A DNA stretch of 64,000 nucleotides from Adiantum capillus-veneris (lineage: Eukaryota; Streptophyta; Polypodiopsida; Polypodiales; Pteridaceae): positions 45,970,279-46,034,278 of the forward strand of contig CM043970.1 of NCBI GenBank assembly GCA_014529385.2, in the 5' to 3' direction. Position 1 is the stretch's first letter; each line of letters starts with the position of its first letter. Under the pieces are notes generated by a model. It had not been told where the DNA came from. It searched no databases and was given only the letters and a program-made list of their open reading frames with translations. Both the position numbers and the translations under genes were made by a program. Of this stretch, positions 53,640 to 63,938 are shown piece by piece.

Positions 53640-54295
53640 AGGATATAATAGACAAGTTTACTAGCTATGTATCCCACACATGGAAAGTCAAAGTCAAGGA
53701 TTACTTAATGAAGAATGGGCTTGGCTTTGGGTCATGATTAGGCCACATCGCAAGAGGGAGATAGTGTTGTAACTAAGGCAAGTTTGGCCCAATCCAAGCT
53801 AGGGATGAGAAAGCATTGTCCATCCTTGTTACCGTTTTAGTAGAAACTATGTTCATTTTTTTATGATGCCGCTTCAACAGGCAATGTGTGGACCTAGAGA
53901 AGACCTTTGGAGCAAAGGGGAACTATCTCATGGTCTCTCTAAAGATGGAGGAAGGTTAATATCTCTCAAACCCTATTGATCAATAAACTTTAGAGCTTAT
54001 GCGCTCAGCTAGTGTCTACCCAAGCTCAAGTTGAGGATAAAGACAAGGCGGCAATCCTCTTAAGTGCCTTCCTAGAGGAGTATGATCAGATTGTCATTGT
54101 CCTTGAGGAGAAAGACCCAAGTCCAAGATTGGAACAAGTCACCAACTCATTGCATGAAGAGCCAAGAAGAATGGGTAGCCCTAAATGTAATCGTGCTCTT
54201 GTATTTCTAAGTACAAAGTCAAGAAAGGTTGCAGACATGTTGGTAGAACTAATCATCAAAGCAAACACTTTTTCAAGTGAAGCTTTGCCCTAGGT
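53640..54295 (+). pseudogene. Copia gag remnant
   Basis: Plus-strand pieces read HTWKVKVKDYLMKNGLGF at about 53675, LEKTFGAKGNYLMVSLKMEE at about 53895, and the open frame 54012-54293 with EDKDKAAILLSAFLEEYDQI followed by LEQVTNSLHEE. This is the order of motifs in copia-type Gag (UBN2-like). Frameshifts separate the pieces; no zinc knuckle follows. Confidence 0.8.
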
Positions 54296-54514
54296 TGAAG
54301 TGGAGGGATTGGGTATGTAAGGTCTCTCACAAAATCATACCAAAAATTAAATGGTCATCAATCCTAAAATTTTGTCCACTAATATAGCTATGAATCCCAC
54401 AATTTAGGGCATGACAATCACCTCCCTCCAATCAAGGCTGAACCCCGATAAAAATGTCTTCACCTTTCATTTTGAAAGCAATGCTATTTGGTGTTTCCTC
54501 TCATCATGAATGTT

Positions 54515-54518
<4 letters not shown>

Positions 54519-54551
<33 letters not shown>
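54519..54551. repeat. (CT)n microsatellite
   Basis: About 16 CT units, followed at 54560-54592 by a GGGTGT-rich run. Confidence 0.92.
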
Positions 54552-54554
<3 letters not shown>

Positions 54555-54785
54555 TCTCGGGTGTGTGTGGGTGTGGGTGTGGGTGTGTGTGCTAATAAAA
54601 GGAGGAAAATGGTATAACCTTGCTATCACCCAAGTGCGGTAGATTGGTTATGCCATTTCCCTCTTGAGTAACAAGTCTTGAGTTCAAGTCCTCATCGGCT
54701 AGATCTTTAAGGTCTCTTGATATAGTATGTCCTACAACGTTAAAACTCTCTTCTTCTTCTTCTCTTGTTTTTTTTTTTTTCTTTT

Positions 54786-54787
<2 letters not shown>

Positions 54788-54821
<34 letters not shown>
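54788..54821. repeat. Poly-G run of 34 bases after poly-T
   Basis: A T-rich tract (54768-54787) runs straight into 34 G. ORFs predicted through it (poly-Gly or poly-Pro) are artefacts. Confidence 0.9.
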
Positions 54822-54822
<1 letters not shown>

Positions 54823-54829
54823 GGTTGTT

Positions 54830-56906
54830 TGAAAACCTCTGGCCTTGTTGGGCATGCTTGTGCCTTACAAGGTAGCAATGAACTCACCCACACATCACCT
54901 ATATCACCCACGAGCATGCATGAGTGGGCACGAGAAAGGTAATCTTGGATAATAGGAAATTTTGGGTAGGAGCTCTTGTCCATGCCCTTCCTCATGTTTT
55001 GTCCAGTTTCGAAACTTGAACTATGGAATTTTCTTTTCTTGGCACTACCCCCCCCACCCCCAACCCCCCGCGCGTCGATCCGACATCCCGGATTTCTCCC
55101 AACTTGTAGATTGCCTCCCCACCGTTGACCCCTTTACTCCTCCCCCGTGTCACTTATAGGCGAGGAAACGAAGCCTAAGGGCAACCACGCTACTAGACAA
55201 GAGTGTACTATGTAGGTGGATGAGCTGTCAATTCACCCTTGCGAATTGCAACGAAGTACTTGATGTGACCTCTATTGAATAGTATAGAATGTGCATTTCA
55301 ACCATCCACACAAAGTTGTGGCTGGTGGGTGCCCAAGATTCGCGTGACGATATGAGTGTCCCTGACAAATAACGAATTAGAGGATCACACCTGTCACGAC
55401 AAATGACAAATTAGAAAACGACACCTGTACTGTAATCACCATTAGATAACCTACTAATAAGCAAAGTCTCTGAATGGCAGACCTAGTTAGCCAAGTAAAT
55501 GGGCCATCCAACACCTTTGGGGGGAATAAGGCCAGCCTGTGTAAGACAATAATGGCTCACACAAACTACCCCTTGGCACTAAATGACACCCTTCTCCCAA
55601 AATCAACCCTTAAATTAGAAGGATGCAACACCCTTCAGAAGAACTGTAGGAAATTTGAGAAAATAGTTGTATGCCCTTCCAGTTTATGTAGATAGAATGA
55701 GAAGGGGAGCTCCTTCAAGGCCTTCAAAAACCTCTCATCCCAATGCCATTGTTCTCCCAATAAGCCAGCTCACATTTCTTGTGATGATCATCAAAGCTCA
55801 AGTTTAGGTGGTGTACTTTCAAAGTTTCAGGTCCCCTTCCATCATACTTCACACAAGCCCCACAGCTAGTTCACACAAAATTTCAAATCAAGTTTACACC
55901 TACCAAGATCACACAACTCACCCAAGTTCCCAATCACATTACCTGCCAAAATCACAGGCAATGTGCGACCAATGATTCCTTCTGGAGGTAAGGGTGTCAT
56001 TTAGTCCCATCTTCCCCTCAAGGTAAGAGAAATGGACATTTAGAATTTATATGTTAGCATATAGCTTGTCACAAACCAGGCCTTTTTGACAAAATTTTAA
56101 ACCCGGAAGACCCTACGGACCATCAGAGAAGTAAGTAATGCCGTGCTTTGCACTACCACATTTTCTTCTCCTATATGTGCCACGCACTACGGCACGCACG
56201 GTTCCAAGCAAGCTGCAGGATTCAAAGAGAAAGAAAGCATGTTCAAGTCAGTGTTTTAGCTGCCCAACATTTAGTAAAATGACAAGCAATTCATCTCCCT
56301 TAGGCAATAATGTGCCCAAAACAGAGGGGCAGGAAAAAGAGCAATTGAGCAACCAGCACTTGTACATTTCCTGTTGAATGAAACACCAAAACTAGCGTAA
56401 CAGCGTGGCGTGGTAAATCTACGGGGATTGAAATAAAAACCTGAACCACCATGGCACGCAAGTTACAACAAAAACCTTTTAGACATTATTTGATGGATCT
56501 AGTTTCAAAACCAAAAATGTGTTTTGATTGCCACTTCCATGGGACAAATAAAACGGCTTAGCTACAAAAATTACATAAGGTATAGAACATGTTACAGAGG
56601 GCTCATTCTTCCTCTTGCTCAGTTAGCCTCTACTTTTCCGGCACAGCCATTCAAAAAAGGAAGTAACATAATTTCCCGACTGCCTAAAAGAGAGCTCAAA
56701 CAATATCTTGAGTATCTACTCAAAAGATTGCGAAATTTAACTCATTATACATTCCCTTTTGATTTTCAAAACACAGCTTGGGTACCCTTGGCAGCCCCAT
56801 AAACAATATGTGTAGCTATAGAATGCAACTGCTGTCTACCACCATGGCACAATGGCTACATGGTATGAATATGTACAAGGCTGAGTAAGAGCCTATTAAA
56901 GTATAC
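54830..56906. other. Stretch without a recognised gene, 3' of the BASS gene
   Basis: No coding domain is seen on either strand. The right part (about 56400-56906) may hold the 3' untranslated region of the minus-strand BASS gene. A C-rich run is at 55049-55066. Confidence 0.35.
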
Positions 56907-59900
56907 TTAAGCTGATAACTTACCTCCTCTTTGTGTTTGCAAGTTGGCAAGCAGATTCCTATCATCCGATCTCCCCCATAGTACGGAGAGGGAGTTGCCA
57001 TTGCCCCAAAATGAGGCCAAGCTCAAACCCAAAACTGCCATCACCACTACTGAGCAAGCTGGGGGTACAGCTTGAGTGCCCCCCAAAAATTGTGTCGCAA
57101 GCAGCCCAGCCAATGTAGAGCTTTGCATCCCAGTGCATAGTGATAAAGTTTTAGAGGACTTATCATCCAATCTGTGAACACAAAAGAGCACCATATAAGA
57201 TCCATAATCATCCTATTTTTTGATACATTGAAAAAATATCTCATCACAAAAATAACGCTATAGCTACACACACATCATAATAACACCATGATCATTCCGT
57301 GCAGTATAGATTACTACTACCCTAGAAGTGTCTCACAAAGATTGGTCTAATGTAACTCAGAATCTCTCACCTAAAACATCAAAACCCTTACATGCTTACA
57401 GAGGGGGACACCTTTGTCAACATAATGTGTGGTTTTCACACCCAAGGCTCTTGCCCATTGGAGTGAGCCCTGGTGCTGTCCAGCAATGGTGTCTTGTCTT
57501 CCCGGCCAAGGAACCATATGTTTACAACCATCTCAGACCCATTTCTCCAGATAAAATATCCCATTAAGACGCAAAATTTGGCTTTAAAAATTATATTGCA
57601 TGAACCGATATGCATTAAGACTATTATTCTTCAATTTTCATGACATCTGAAAAGATATTCGTTACTATTCATACATTAGTTAGTATAGGAATTCCTCAAT
57701 CACCATGCATTGTTTGTTGATTAGATTGGCACAGATTAGCAGTTCATGGATCCAATGATTATGCTCCATCCCTACATGATCACTCTCCCTCTTTCTAACC
57801 TCATCACTCAATAGTGCTCTATAAACCTCTACCCTGCCTACTTTCTCTCTGCATTACAAAGTCAGACATGGTCTGAACTTCCAAACTATGAGAAAGGCTA
57901 AACCATTTGCACACAATAGAGTCTAGCCAATCAATCAACCCACCATATACCTCCAGAAGTTTAAAAAATCTAAACTAAATTAAGTGTAAGGACTCGCTTA
58001 GCATTTATATGTTTGAAAAGAAAACTGATGCAGAGTTAAACAAAAGAGATAAGCTAAATGCATCTAGAAGATGCGACTTTACAGACATTCACAGCAAGGA
58101 CATGAGACTGTAAAGAATTGAACACTAAACATTAGTGCTGTGCAACACAGACGCAGACATCAGACAAACATCCATCCTCTTAATTCCTCCAGCAACTTAT
58201 AGACTAAAATGTGTAAAGTAAGACAAAAAATTACATTTGCAGACCTTAACTTCACTATTGCTTCTCCTGTTTCTACGTTCTACAGCGACCAATAAATTTT
58301 TCATACAACACAAAGGTTGCGGCTCAATTTGGAAATCAATGAGAAGATGCAGGGGAGAAAAAAAAAGCATGGTAGGTAGCCTCAAAGTGTTCACCTTAAT
58401 GCAGGAAGCCTAGCCATCCAGTATCCAAAAGTGAAGGCTGCAATGTGGAACACCACCACGGGTGCAAGCAGTCGAAGCCCTTCAAGGCTCACAACATGAG
58501 CCTTGTTCAAAGCCAAAGGGCTCCCAATGCACATTGATGTGCACACCATGGCCATCACTGGCATGACAGGCCGGATCACGTCAACTGCTGGCTTCGCATA
58601 TGTGTTCAATCCAAGGCCCAGCATCACAGGGCATAGAACAATCTGCACACAACATGCAAAATATGAGGTGGTGAAATTTGAACAGTGAGTTCCTTGTTGT
58701 CAAAGGCTCTCCAAAGTGTTAATGCCTATGCTCTACTCTCATGGGTTGTACCGTGTTCTTGTCTTCTTGGCCATTTTGGCCTTTAAGATAAATTAAAACA
58801 TCTTTCTTGCCTTCGTTTTCTCATTCTTCCTCTGAGGAAACAAAAGAAGGTCCTTGGATCTTGGAACAATGACAATTGTGAAATATGAAAGAAACCCATT
58901 TGCGCATAACAAGGCAACCAAGTATGAACCAATTCGTTTAAGAAACTTCAAACCAAAAGAGGTGGGGATGTGTGCACTTGTGTATGTGCACATATGTGTG
59001 TGTATGTGTGCACACATGCATGCATGTGAGTGAGCATGCACACTCGCATGTATGTCCATAACTCTGTAGGAAAGCTCCGAGGATTTTCCATTGTTGTTCC
59101 TTCAAGTGATGGAGTTCCAAGGAGTAGCTCAGTGGCTCAGACCTATGCCAAGGCACAACGGCCTCTCTTCATTTCAATGTGCTCCTTCATGCCAACCTTC
59201 ACAAGTCTAATCAAAGATTGAATGGCACTCATAATCAACAGCTCAGAAATTGAGCTGTAGCTGGTTTTGACATCTCTCACATCACCTTGACATTCCCCAT
59301 CACATGCAGCACACTTAAGACAACTAAGGGAGCATCCAAAATGTCGAGTGAAGCGTGAGTATGGGCACATGGAGGGTTTCTTTTTTCTTTTGGAAGAAGG
59401 CATGCAGGTTTGGTGGTCGCCGCCGGGGCGGGGGGGGGGGGAGGGGTTTTGTTTTACATGTCTCTTCACCTGCAATATAGATTTGGCCATGGCAATGCCA
59501 TCAACTGGGACCACGGATCCGATAAGTAGCCATGTCAGCAGCGGTGTGACAATTGCAGACGTGATCGTCGAAAGGCTTGTTAAGATAATGCTCAATGCTA
59601 CATCTCCGTCACTCAAGTAACTCGCGTAACTAGACAACTGAGCACCAGCCACACACGCCATGAGTATGAACCCAGAATAAAAAGCTGCAGGCATGTTGAA
59701 AAGCTTGGCAACGAGAACACCAAGAAGTGGTTTGAAAGCATATTGTGCTATGTATCCAACCAAAACTGGCTTTGGCCTGTGGACAGCAAAGAGAAGACTC
59801 ATGTTACTGATGCCCACATGGGTAACTACCTGAAATGAATTGTAGTTAAATTGTTCAGTCTACCTCTTTAAGACGATTTCAAAATCCTTGATAGAAAGTT

Positions 59901-60781
59901 GGACACCGATCGACAACATGATTCCTCCAAGAGCTGGAGCATAATACTCCTTGCTCACCCTGTGTATCAATATCAAAAAAGTAACAGTCATCAATATGCT
60001 ACTAGAAACCCTTCCAGCCGCCAGTAGAGTACGACAGCTTGAGATTACTATGATCTCAGGCTCCTTCTATAGGAGCCACCAAATATTCAATTCTCAACGA
60101 ACAACAATTCACTGGCCCCATATTCCCTCACATCAGGCTCAGGTGGCCAATCTCATTACATAGACAAACCAGCAAAGAAAATAACTTCGACATGGGATAA
60201 TCGCTTAGTTTCACAGGTGAGCAATGACATACCACGTGAATGTGCTCGGCTGAACCAAGGCTGCAACCGCTGTAGCCACCACCACATATGGCAACAATGC
60301 TGACAGCGCCTTCGCAAAATCTCCATTGTTGCTTCCCGAGAGCCTTCGAGGTTTCAACCCAAATGAAGCAAGGGAGACATTACCCTGTTTGTCGTGCGAT
60401 CCTACTGTCCCTACTCTCCCTCGAGGGGTAGCCTTGCAAGAGATATTGCTTAGAGTCCATGACCTGCCTGGCTTAAACCCTCTGCACTGGAGCCGAATAA
60501 ATCGCAAGAAGTCACGAGGCCTTCTCAATCTACCAAAACTGTGTCCACAAGCATTGGCAGACGAGCCAAAGAGCTCACTCACCAGGCAAAAATGAACACC
60601 TACATGACAGGTACAACCCAGGATTGGAAACCTACATCAGCAAGCTATATTAAGGCACACTTCAAAGTTCATTACCTGGGCTACTTTGTGTGAAAGCTCC
60701 AGAAGGGCGAGACACACAAGTAGGCGAAGGAGCGGCGAGTCGTTCCAAGGGGCAGAAGCACAGAGAGGTACTTGAGGCCAT
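56907..60781 (-). CDS. BASS1-like: Plastid bile acid:sodium symporter family protein (BASS1-like), six exons
   Basis: The model was built by eye: exons 60781-60676, 60599-60233, 59959-59864, 59776-59470, 58642-58395 and 57171-56907, all with GT-AG introns (76, 273, 87, 827 and 1223 bp). Phases agree throughout, giving 462 codons. The ATG sits in AAATGGCC. Residues 1 to about 90 are Ser/Arg-rich with few acidic residues, like a plastid transit peptide. Membrane segments follow: YVVVATAVAALVQPSTFTWV, GGIMLSIGVQLS, VLVGYIAQYAFKPLLGVLVA, FILMACVAGAQLSSYASYLS, TSAIVTPLLTWLLIGSVVP, the exon-5 block IVLCPVMLGLGLNTYAKP, and STLAGLLATQFLGGTQAVP. This matches plant BASS1-type carriers of the plastid envelope. 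Work on Arabidopsis links such proteins to sodium-coupled organic acid transport; the exact substrate cannot be read here. The last exon has a strong donor, GAG|GTAAGT (56924/56923), 16 bases before the stop, so an alternative C-terminus is possible. Confidence 0.92.
60676..60781 (-). other. BASS-like exon 1 (start codon and start of transit peptide)
   Basis: MASSTSLCFCPLERLAAPSP begins at 60781. The exon ends CCCAG|GTAATG and carries 35 codons plus one base. The 76-bp intron ends CATGTAG|GTGTTC. Confidence 0.85.
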
Positions 60782-61200
60782 TTACAATATCGACACTCAG
60801 AAGGTTAAAAGAGCAAGATCAATCTTGCGATGACCTTAAGCTTTGCCTGAGCTTCCTGTGGAAGTAGACCTCAAGATAGCTTGAGAGGGCTATATGCAAT
60901 GCCCTGCATGTAGCTATGTCTTGCTGGTAGTAAGCTGCAATCTGAAGCTGGCTGCGAAAATACTGGTTCGCAGCTGGCTAAGGATTCTCTTCTGCTAATA
61001 ACCACCTTCTTGGCGTAAAGGTTCAACCACAGGGCCACAGAGAACGTTTGGCTATGGACTCTGCGAAACAGGGCTAGCTCAATGTCTTGAGCCCTGCTTC
61101 GCCGTAGCCCTTCCGAGCTGATGAAAGAGGCTTCTACACACTCAACTCTTCTCTCTCTCACACACACACACGCACACGCGCGCGCGCGCGCACACGTTCT
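60782..61200 (-). promoter_or_regulatory. Probable 5' leader and proximal promoter of the BASS-like gene
   Basis: Upstream of the ATG lies about 350 bases of mixed sequence, then (reading in gene direction) a GA/GT/CG-rich microsatellite at 61150-61217. Plant leaders often begin in such CT/GA tracts. A long frame on this strand (61221-60871) has no ATG start and is not proposed as a gene. Confidence 0.45.
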
Positions 61201-61217
61201 CTCTCTCGCTCTCTCTT
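61155..61217. repeat. Compound (CT)n(CA)n(CG)n microsatellite
   Basis: CT units, then CA with CG alternation, then CT again. The alternating purine-pyrimidine core (CACACGCGCGCGCGCG) could adopt Z-form. Confidence 0.9.
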
Positions 61218-61779
61218 CCAATCAAGCATATACTTTGCAAGCAAGCATTTTATTTTATTTTTTGGGCTGAAAAAGTGACCCTTGAGGAAAAGAAAAATGG
61301 GCTTTCTATGCTTTTTCCAAAATTTGACTTTAATTCTAACAGGAGAACAAAATGAGATTTTATTTCCTTCATCGGATTTTAAAATTTTGTTCATATTAAA
61401 ATATCAAAGAATATAGATATTAGAGGGTATTTTGTTTACTGTTTTTTGGAGTTTATGCAAAAAAATTGCTTGAAAGTATTACGTTAGCAAACAAGCACCC
61501 ATGACTCTCCATGGGGAAAATATCAGATTAAATAATCACATAGCGAATTATTTAATCGCGTTGGGGTTCACTTTTTGGGTATTGGTTCAAAAGCTACGCT
61601 TGTGGCTCTAAAGATCTGCACATCACCCTTTCAAAGCCTCTTTCAAGACCGCTGCAAGAAGGCCGGTTTTCCCAAAACCACCTTTTTGACGGTGCTGGTT
61701 TCCCTTCTGATGATTGATGACCACTCGTCTTCCTGTGCTGGCCCTGCCACGCTGGAAACTTTTGAAGACTGCCCATGCC

Positions 61780-61785
61780 ACGTGT
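61780..61785. promoter_or_regulatory. G-box (CACGTG)
   Basis: CCACGTGTCG is a G-box overlapping an ACGTGTC ABRE core, about 1.0 kb upstream of the BASS-like start codon. Function is inferred from motif only. Confidence 0.4.
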
Positions 61786-62164
61786 CGACCCCATAGACTG
61801 GCCCCATCCTTTGGTACAAACAAAAACTCCCTCAACAAAGTAAAAAAAAATTCACAGAGGCTTCCTTTTTATCCAAAACTTAACTTAGATGTGCTTGGGG
61901 AGCCTCAGCACTCTACGGCACTGGCATGTTCAAACGGGATCAAAGGTGGAGGTGAAAATTGTGAGGTTGGTGCATCGCAGGCCATGCGATTTAAGCAGCC
62001 TGAATTTACAAAATTGTCCCAAATTTACAAATCAGTTGCATTTACATTTAACTAGCTTGCGCGACCGCCTCTACAGGCGGGTCTCGCTCGCTCTTACTAT
62101 GACACAAATTAAATTAATTTAATGATACTTGTTTACATGATGTCAAATGTGGATTTATTCCACT

Positions 62165-62216
62165 CCATGTTGGGAGAGAAAGAGAGGGAGAGAGAGAGAG
62201 GGGGGGGGAGAGAGAA
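62165..62216. repeat. (GA)n-rich tract with a G-run
   Basis: Imperfect GA repeats interrupted by nine or so G. Confidence 0.85.
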
Positions 62217-62298
62217 GATTATCGTGCTAATTATTGTGCATTTTCACTTATGCTTGCAAACATTTCATACGGATTGTCCTTTCTCTCTCTACCTTCAG

Positions 62299-62323
62299 TG
62301 AGAGAGAGAGAGAGAGAGAGAGA
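62299..62323. repeat. (GA)n microsatellite
   Basis: About 12 units. Confidence 0.92.
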
Positions 62324-62425
62324 TTACACAAAAGCACATCAAGAAAGAGAGAGATTTCAAACCAAAAATGATTTTGTAGCTTTTCAATCAAAAAGATTTC
62401 AAAAGTTACATCATTGCCAAAATGG

Positions 62426-62815
62426 CTATGAAATATATCTACATACCACTCTTAGTCGTGCTATTTCAATAGGATCAAGATATTGAGTTGGAGCTCGACA
62501 TACTTCTCTTAAATCTATTTTTTGGATCCAACTCAAGTAAATCTTGTAATGACGAATGAACCCAAGCTCTTGCTTTAAGACCATGAGCCTAAGATTGGGA
62601 ATTAAATAAGGATCAAGCAACCTAATGTAAATTGTATCCAACTCTTCATCTATATGCCATGCAGTGCAATTGTGTTCGATCACTTCCCATGCCCATTGCC
62701 ATCCCCATTCGGCAAGTAACAATGTGGAACATGTGTACAACTTTTGCAAAGTCCAAACTCGATATCCTCCAGCAGCAAACCAGTTCACAACTTGCTTCAC
62801 ATGGATCACGAACAT
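62426..62815 (-). CDS. Unidentified 129-codon ORF
   Basis: A true ATG at 62815-62813 opens 129 codons to a stop at 62426. The product is Trp/Tyr/Leu-rich (MFVIHVKQVVNW, QKLYTCSTLLLAEWGWQWAW, PTQYLDPIEIARLRVVCRYI) and basic at the C-terminus. It has no domain, signal peptide or retroelement motif that I recognise. The first 30 codons are duplicated at 63632-63547, where they stay in frame (MFVINVKQVVNW...) before the likeness ends. That they remain open and similar hints at past coding use, but the ORF could still be chance. The GT-rich, G-box-bearing block to its right would be its upstream region. Confidence 0.35.
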   Translation of the reverse strand: MFVIHVKQVVNWFAAGGYRVWTLQKLYTCSTLLLAEWGWQWAWEVIEHNCTAWHIDEELDTIYIRLLDPYLIPNLRLMVLKQELGFIRHYKIYLSWIQKIDLREVCRAPTQYLDPIEIARLRVVCRYIS

Positions 62816-62866
62816 GGACCTGTAAGTGTGAGCACGTGTTTATAGTCACGACTTGGTGGCACTCAC

Positions 62867-62870
<4 letters not shown>

Positions 62871-62921
<51 letters not shown>
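62871..62921. repeat. (TG)n microsatellite
   Basis: About 25 units, inside duplicated block copy 1. Confidence 0.95.
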
Positions 62922-62922
<1 letters not shown>

Positions 62923-62949
62923 GCGCTCGCTATTTGATTTAGTTTCTTC

Positions 62950-62955
62950 CACGTG
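62950..62955. promoter_or_regulatory. G-box (CCACGTGG palindrome), copy 1
   Basis: A palindromic G-box about 35 bases upstream of a TATA-like element on the plus strand. It is conserved in the second copy (63798-63803). Confidence 0.45.
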
Positions 62956-62999
62956 GCTCGGGAGGGTGCCGGAATCCCTCCCCCTAGTCTATAAGAAGG

Positions 63000-63546
63000 A
63001 TGAGTGCAAGCAAACTCCTAAAGCACCCACTCGTGTAAAGAGCTCTCTACCGGCCACATGCCTTCTAGGTTGTTGCAATTTTTTGCTCTTTACGGGAAGA
63101 CGTCATAAACAAAGAACACAGACCATTGGTTCCTTTACAAACAAAACCTTCCACTTTAACTAACTTTGGAGGGGTGTTGGTCATACGGGCTACATATAAT
63201 GTTCTTGAAAAGACCACCTCTAGCACAAAGAGACTCGCCTATACCTTTCATGGTTCAAACAAACCGACAAATTACTAAGTGCAGTAGATAAAATTCCATT
63301 GCAGTCCCAATTTGAATTGAACAAAACTTGGAATGACCCAAAGAGATCTCTACATCAAAAAAGCATGAATTACATATGTGTGACAGATCTTGTGGAAACA
63401 CTTAGCATAGAGATTTAGTGGAAAATGTGTGCATTTTCCACTACATGTAGTACTGCCCTAACCATTGTTCGCTTAAAAAAGAAGGCTACTGTAATCCACA
63501 ACCAAAAGAACAAAAAGATGTGAAGGTAACTATGTACATAACAATC
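63000..63546. other. Stretch between the two duplicated blocks
   Basis: No gene is recognised. A plus-strand ATG at about 63058 opens only a dozen codons. Confidence 0.3.
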
Positions 63547-63696
63547 TGGAACATGTGTACAACTTTTGCAAAGTCCAAACTCGATATCCTCCAGCAACAA
63601 CCCAGTTCACAACTTGCTTCACATTGATCACGAACATGGACCCTGTAAGTGTGTGCACATGTCTATAGTCACGACTTGCTGCATTTAGTGGCACTC

Positions 63697-63700
<4 letters not shown>

Positions 63701-63769
<69 letters not shown>
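63701..63769. repeat. (TG)n microsatellite
   Basis: About 34 units, inside duplicated block copy 2. Confidence 0.95.
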
Positions 63770-63770
<1 letters not shown>

Positions 63771-63797
63771 GCTCTCACTATTTGATTTGGTTTCACC

Positions 63798-63803
63798 CAC
63801 GTG
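63798..63803. promoter_or_regulatory. G-box (CCACGTGG palindrome), copy 2
   Basis: It has the same position within the block as copy 1, followed 40-50 bases later by TATAAATATATA on the plus strand. Confidence 0.45.
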
Positions 63804-63837
63804 GCCCAGGAGGGTGCTTGAATCCCTCCCCCTAGTA

Positions 63838-63887
63838 TTTATAGTATAAATATATATATATATCAACTTCTCTATCTCTCTTAACTG

Positions 63888-63938
<51 letters not shown>

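Larger units (their letters stand above)
61218..62420. other. Intergenic stretch upstream of the BASS-like gene
   Basis: ORFs on both strands near 61560-61850 are mutual shadows without domains. It contains a G-box and two GA microsatellites, and no gene is supported. Confidence 0.35.
62726..62992. repeat. Duplicated promoter-like block, copy 1
   Basis: It shares AACATGTGTACAACTTTTGC, ATAGTCACGACTTG, a GT tract, CCACGTGG and TCCCTCCCCCTAGT with 63547-63837. It ends just before a TATA-like CTATAAGA at 62989-62996 (plus strand). Confidence 0.88.
63547..63837. repeat. Duplicated promoter-like block, copy 2
   Basis: This is a direct copy of 62726-62992 with a longer GT tract and an extra TGCATTTAG insertion near 63680. 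Confidence 0.88.

Noticed and set aside
54301-54340. TGTAAGGTCTCTC resembling the LTR start of element D
   Set aside because: Likeness stops after about 13 bases; the following sequence does not match D's LTR.
54592-54995. Proline- or glycine-rich ORFs on both strands
   Set aside because: They are translations of the poly-G/poly-T tract.
56524-56802. 92-codon plus-strand ORF left of the BASS-like gene
   Set aside because: It is antisense to the likely 3' untranslated region and has no domain, so it is probably chance.
60211-60582. Minus-strand frame read as starting at 60582
   Set aside because: The first codon is GTG. The real protein start is the ATG in exon 1 at 60781, joined by a 76-bp intron.
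60871-61221. 116-codon minus-strand frame upstream of the BASS-like gene
   Set aside because: It starts with TTG and its N-terminus is translated microsatellite (Arg/Ala/Cys/Val runs). It is kept only as leader sequence.
61575-61838. Overlapping ORFs on both strands near 61.6-61.8 kb
   Set aside because: They mirror each other in a G/C-richer patch and none carries a recognisable motif.
62632-63866. Several ORFs with (CV)n or (TH)n repeats
   Set aside because: They are translations of GT/CA microsatellites, the same as at 4566, 14033, 16091, 22814 and 52078.
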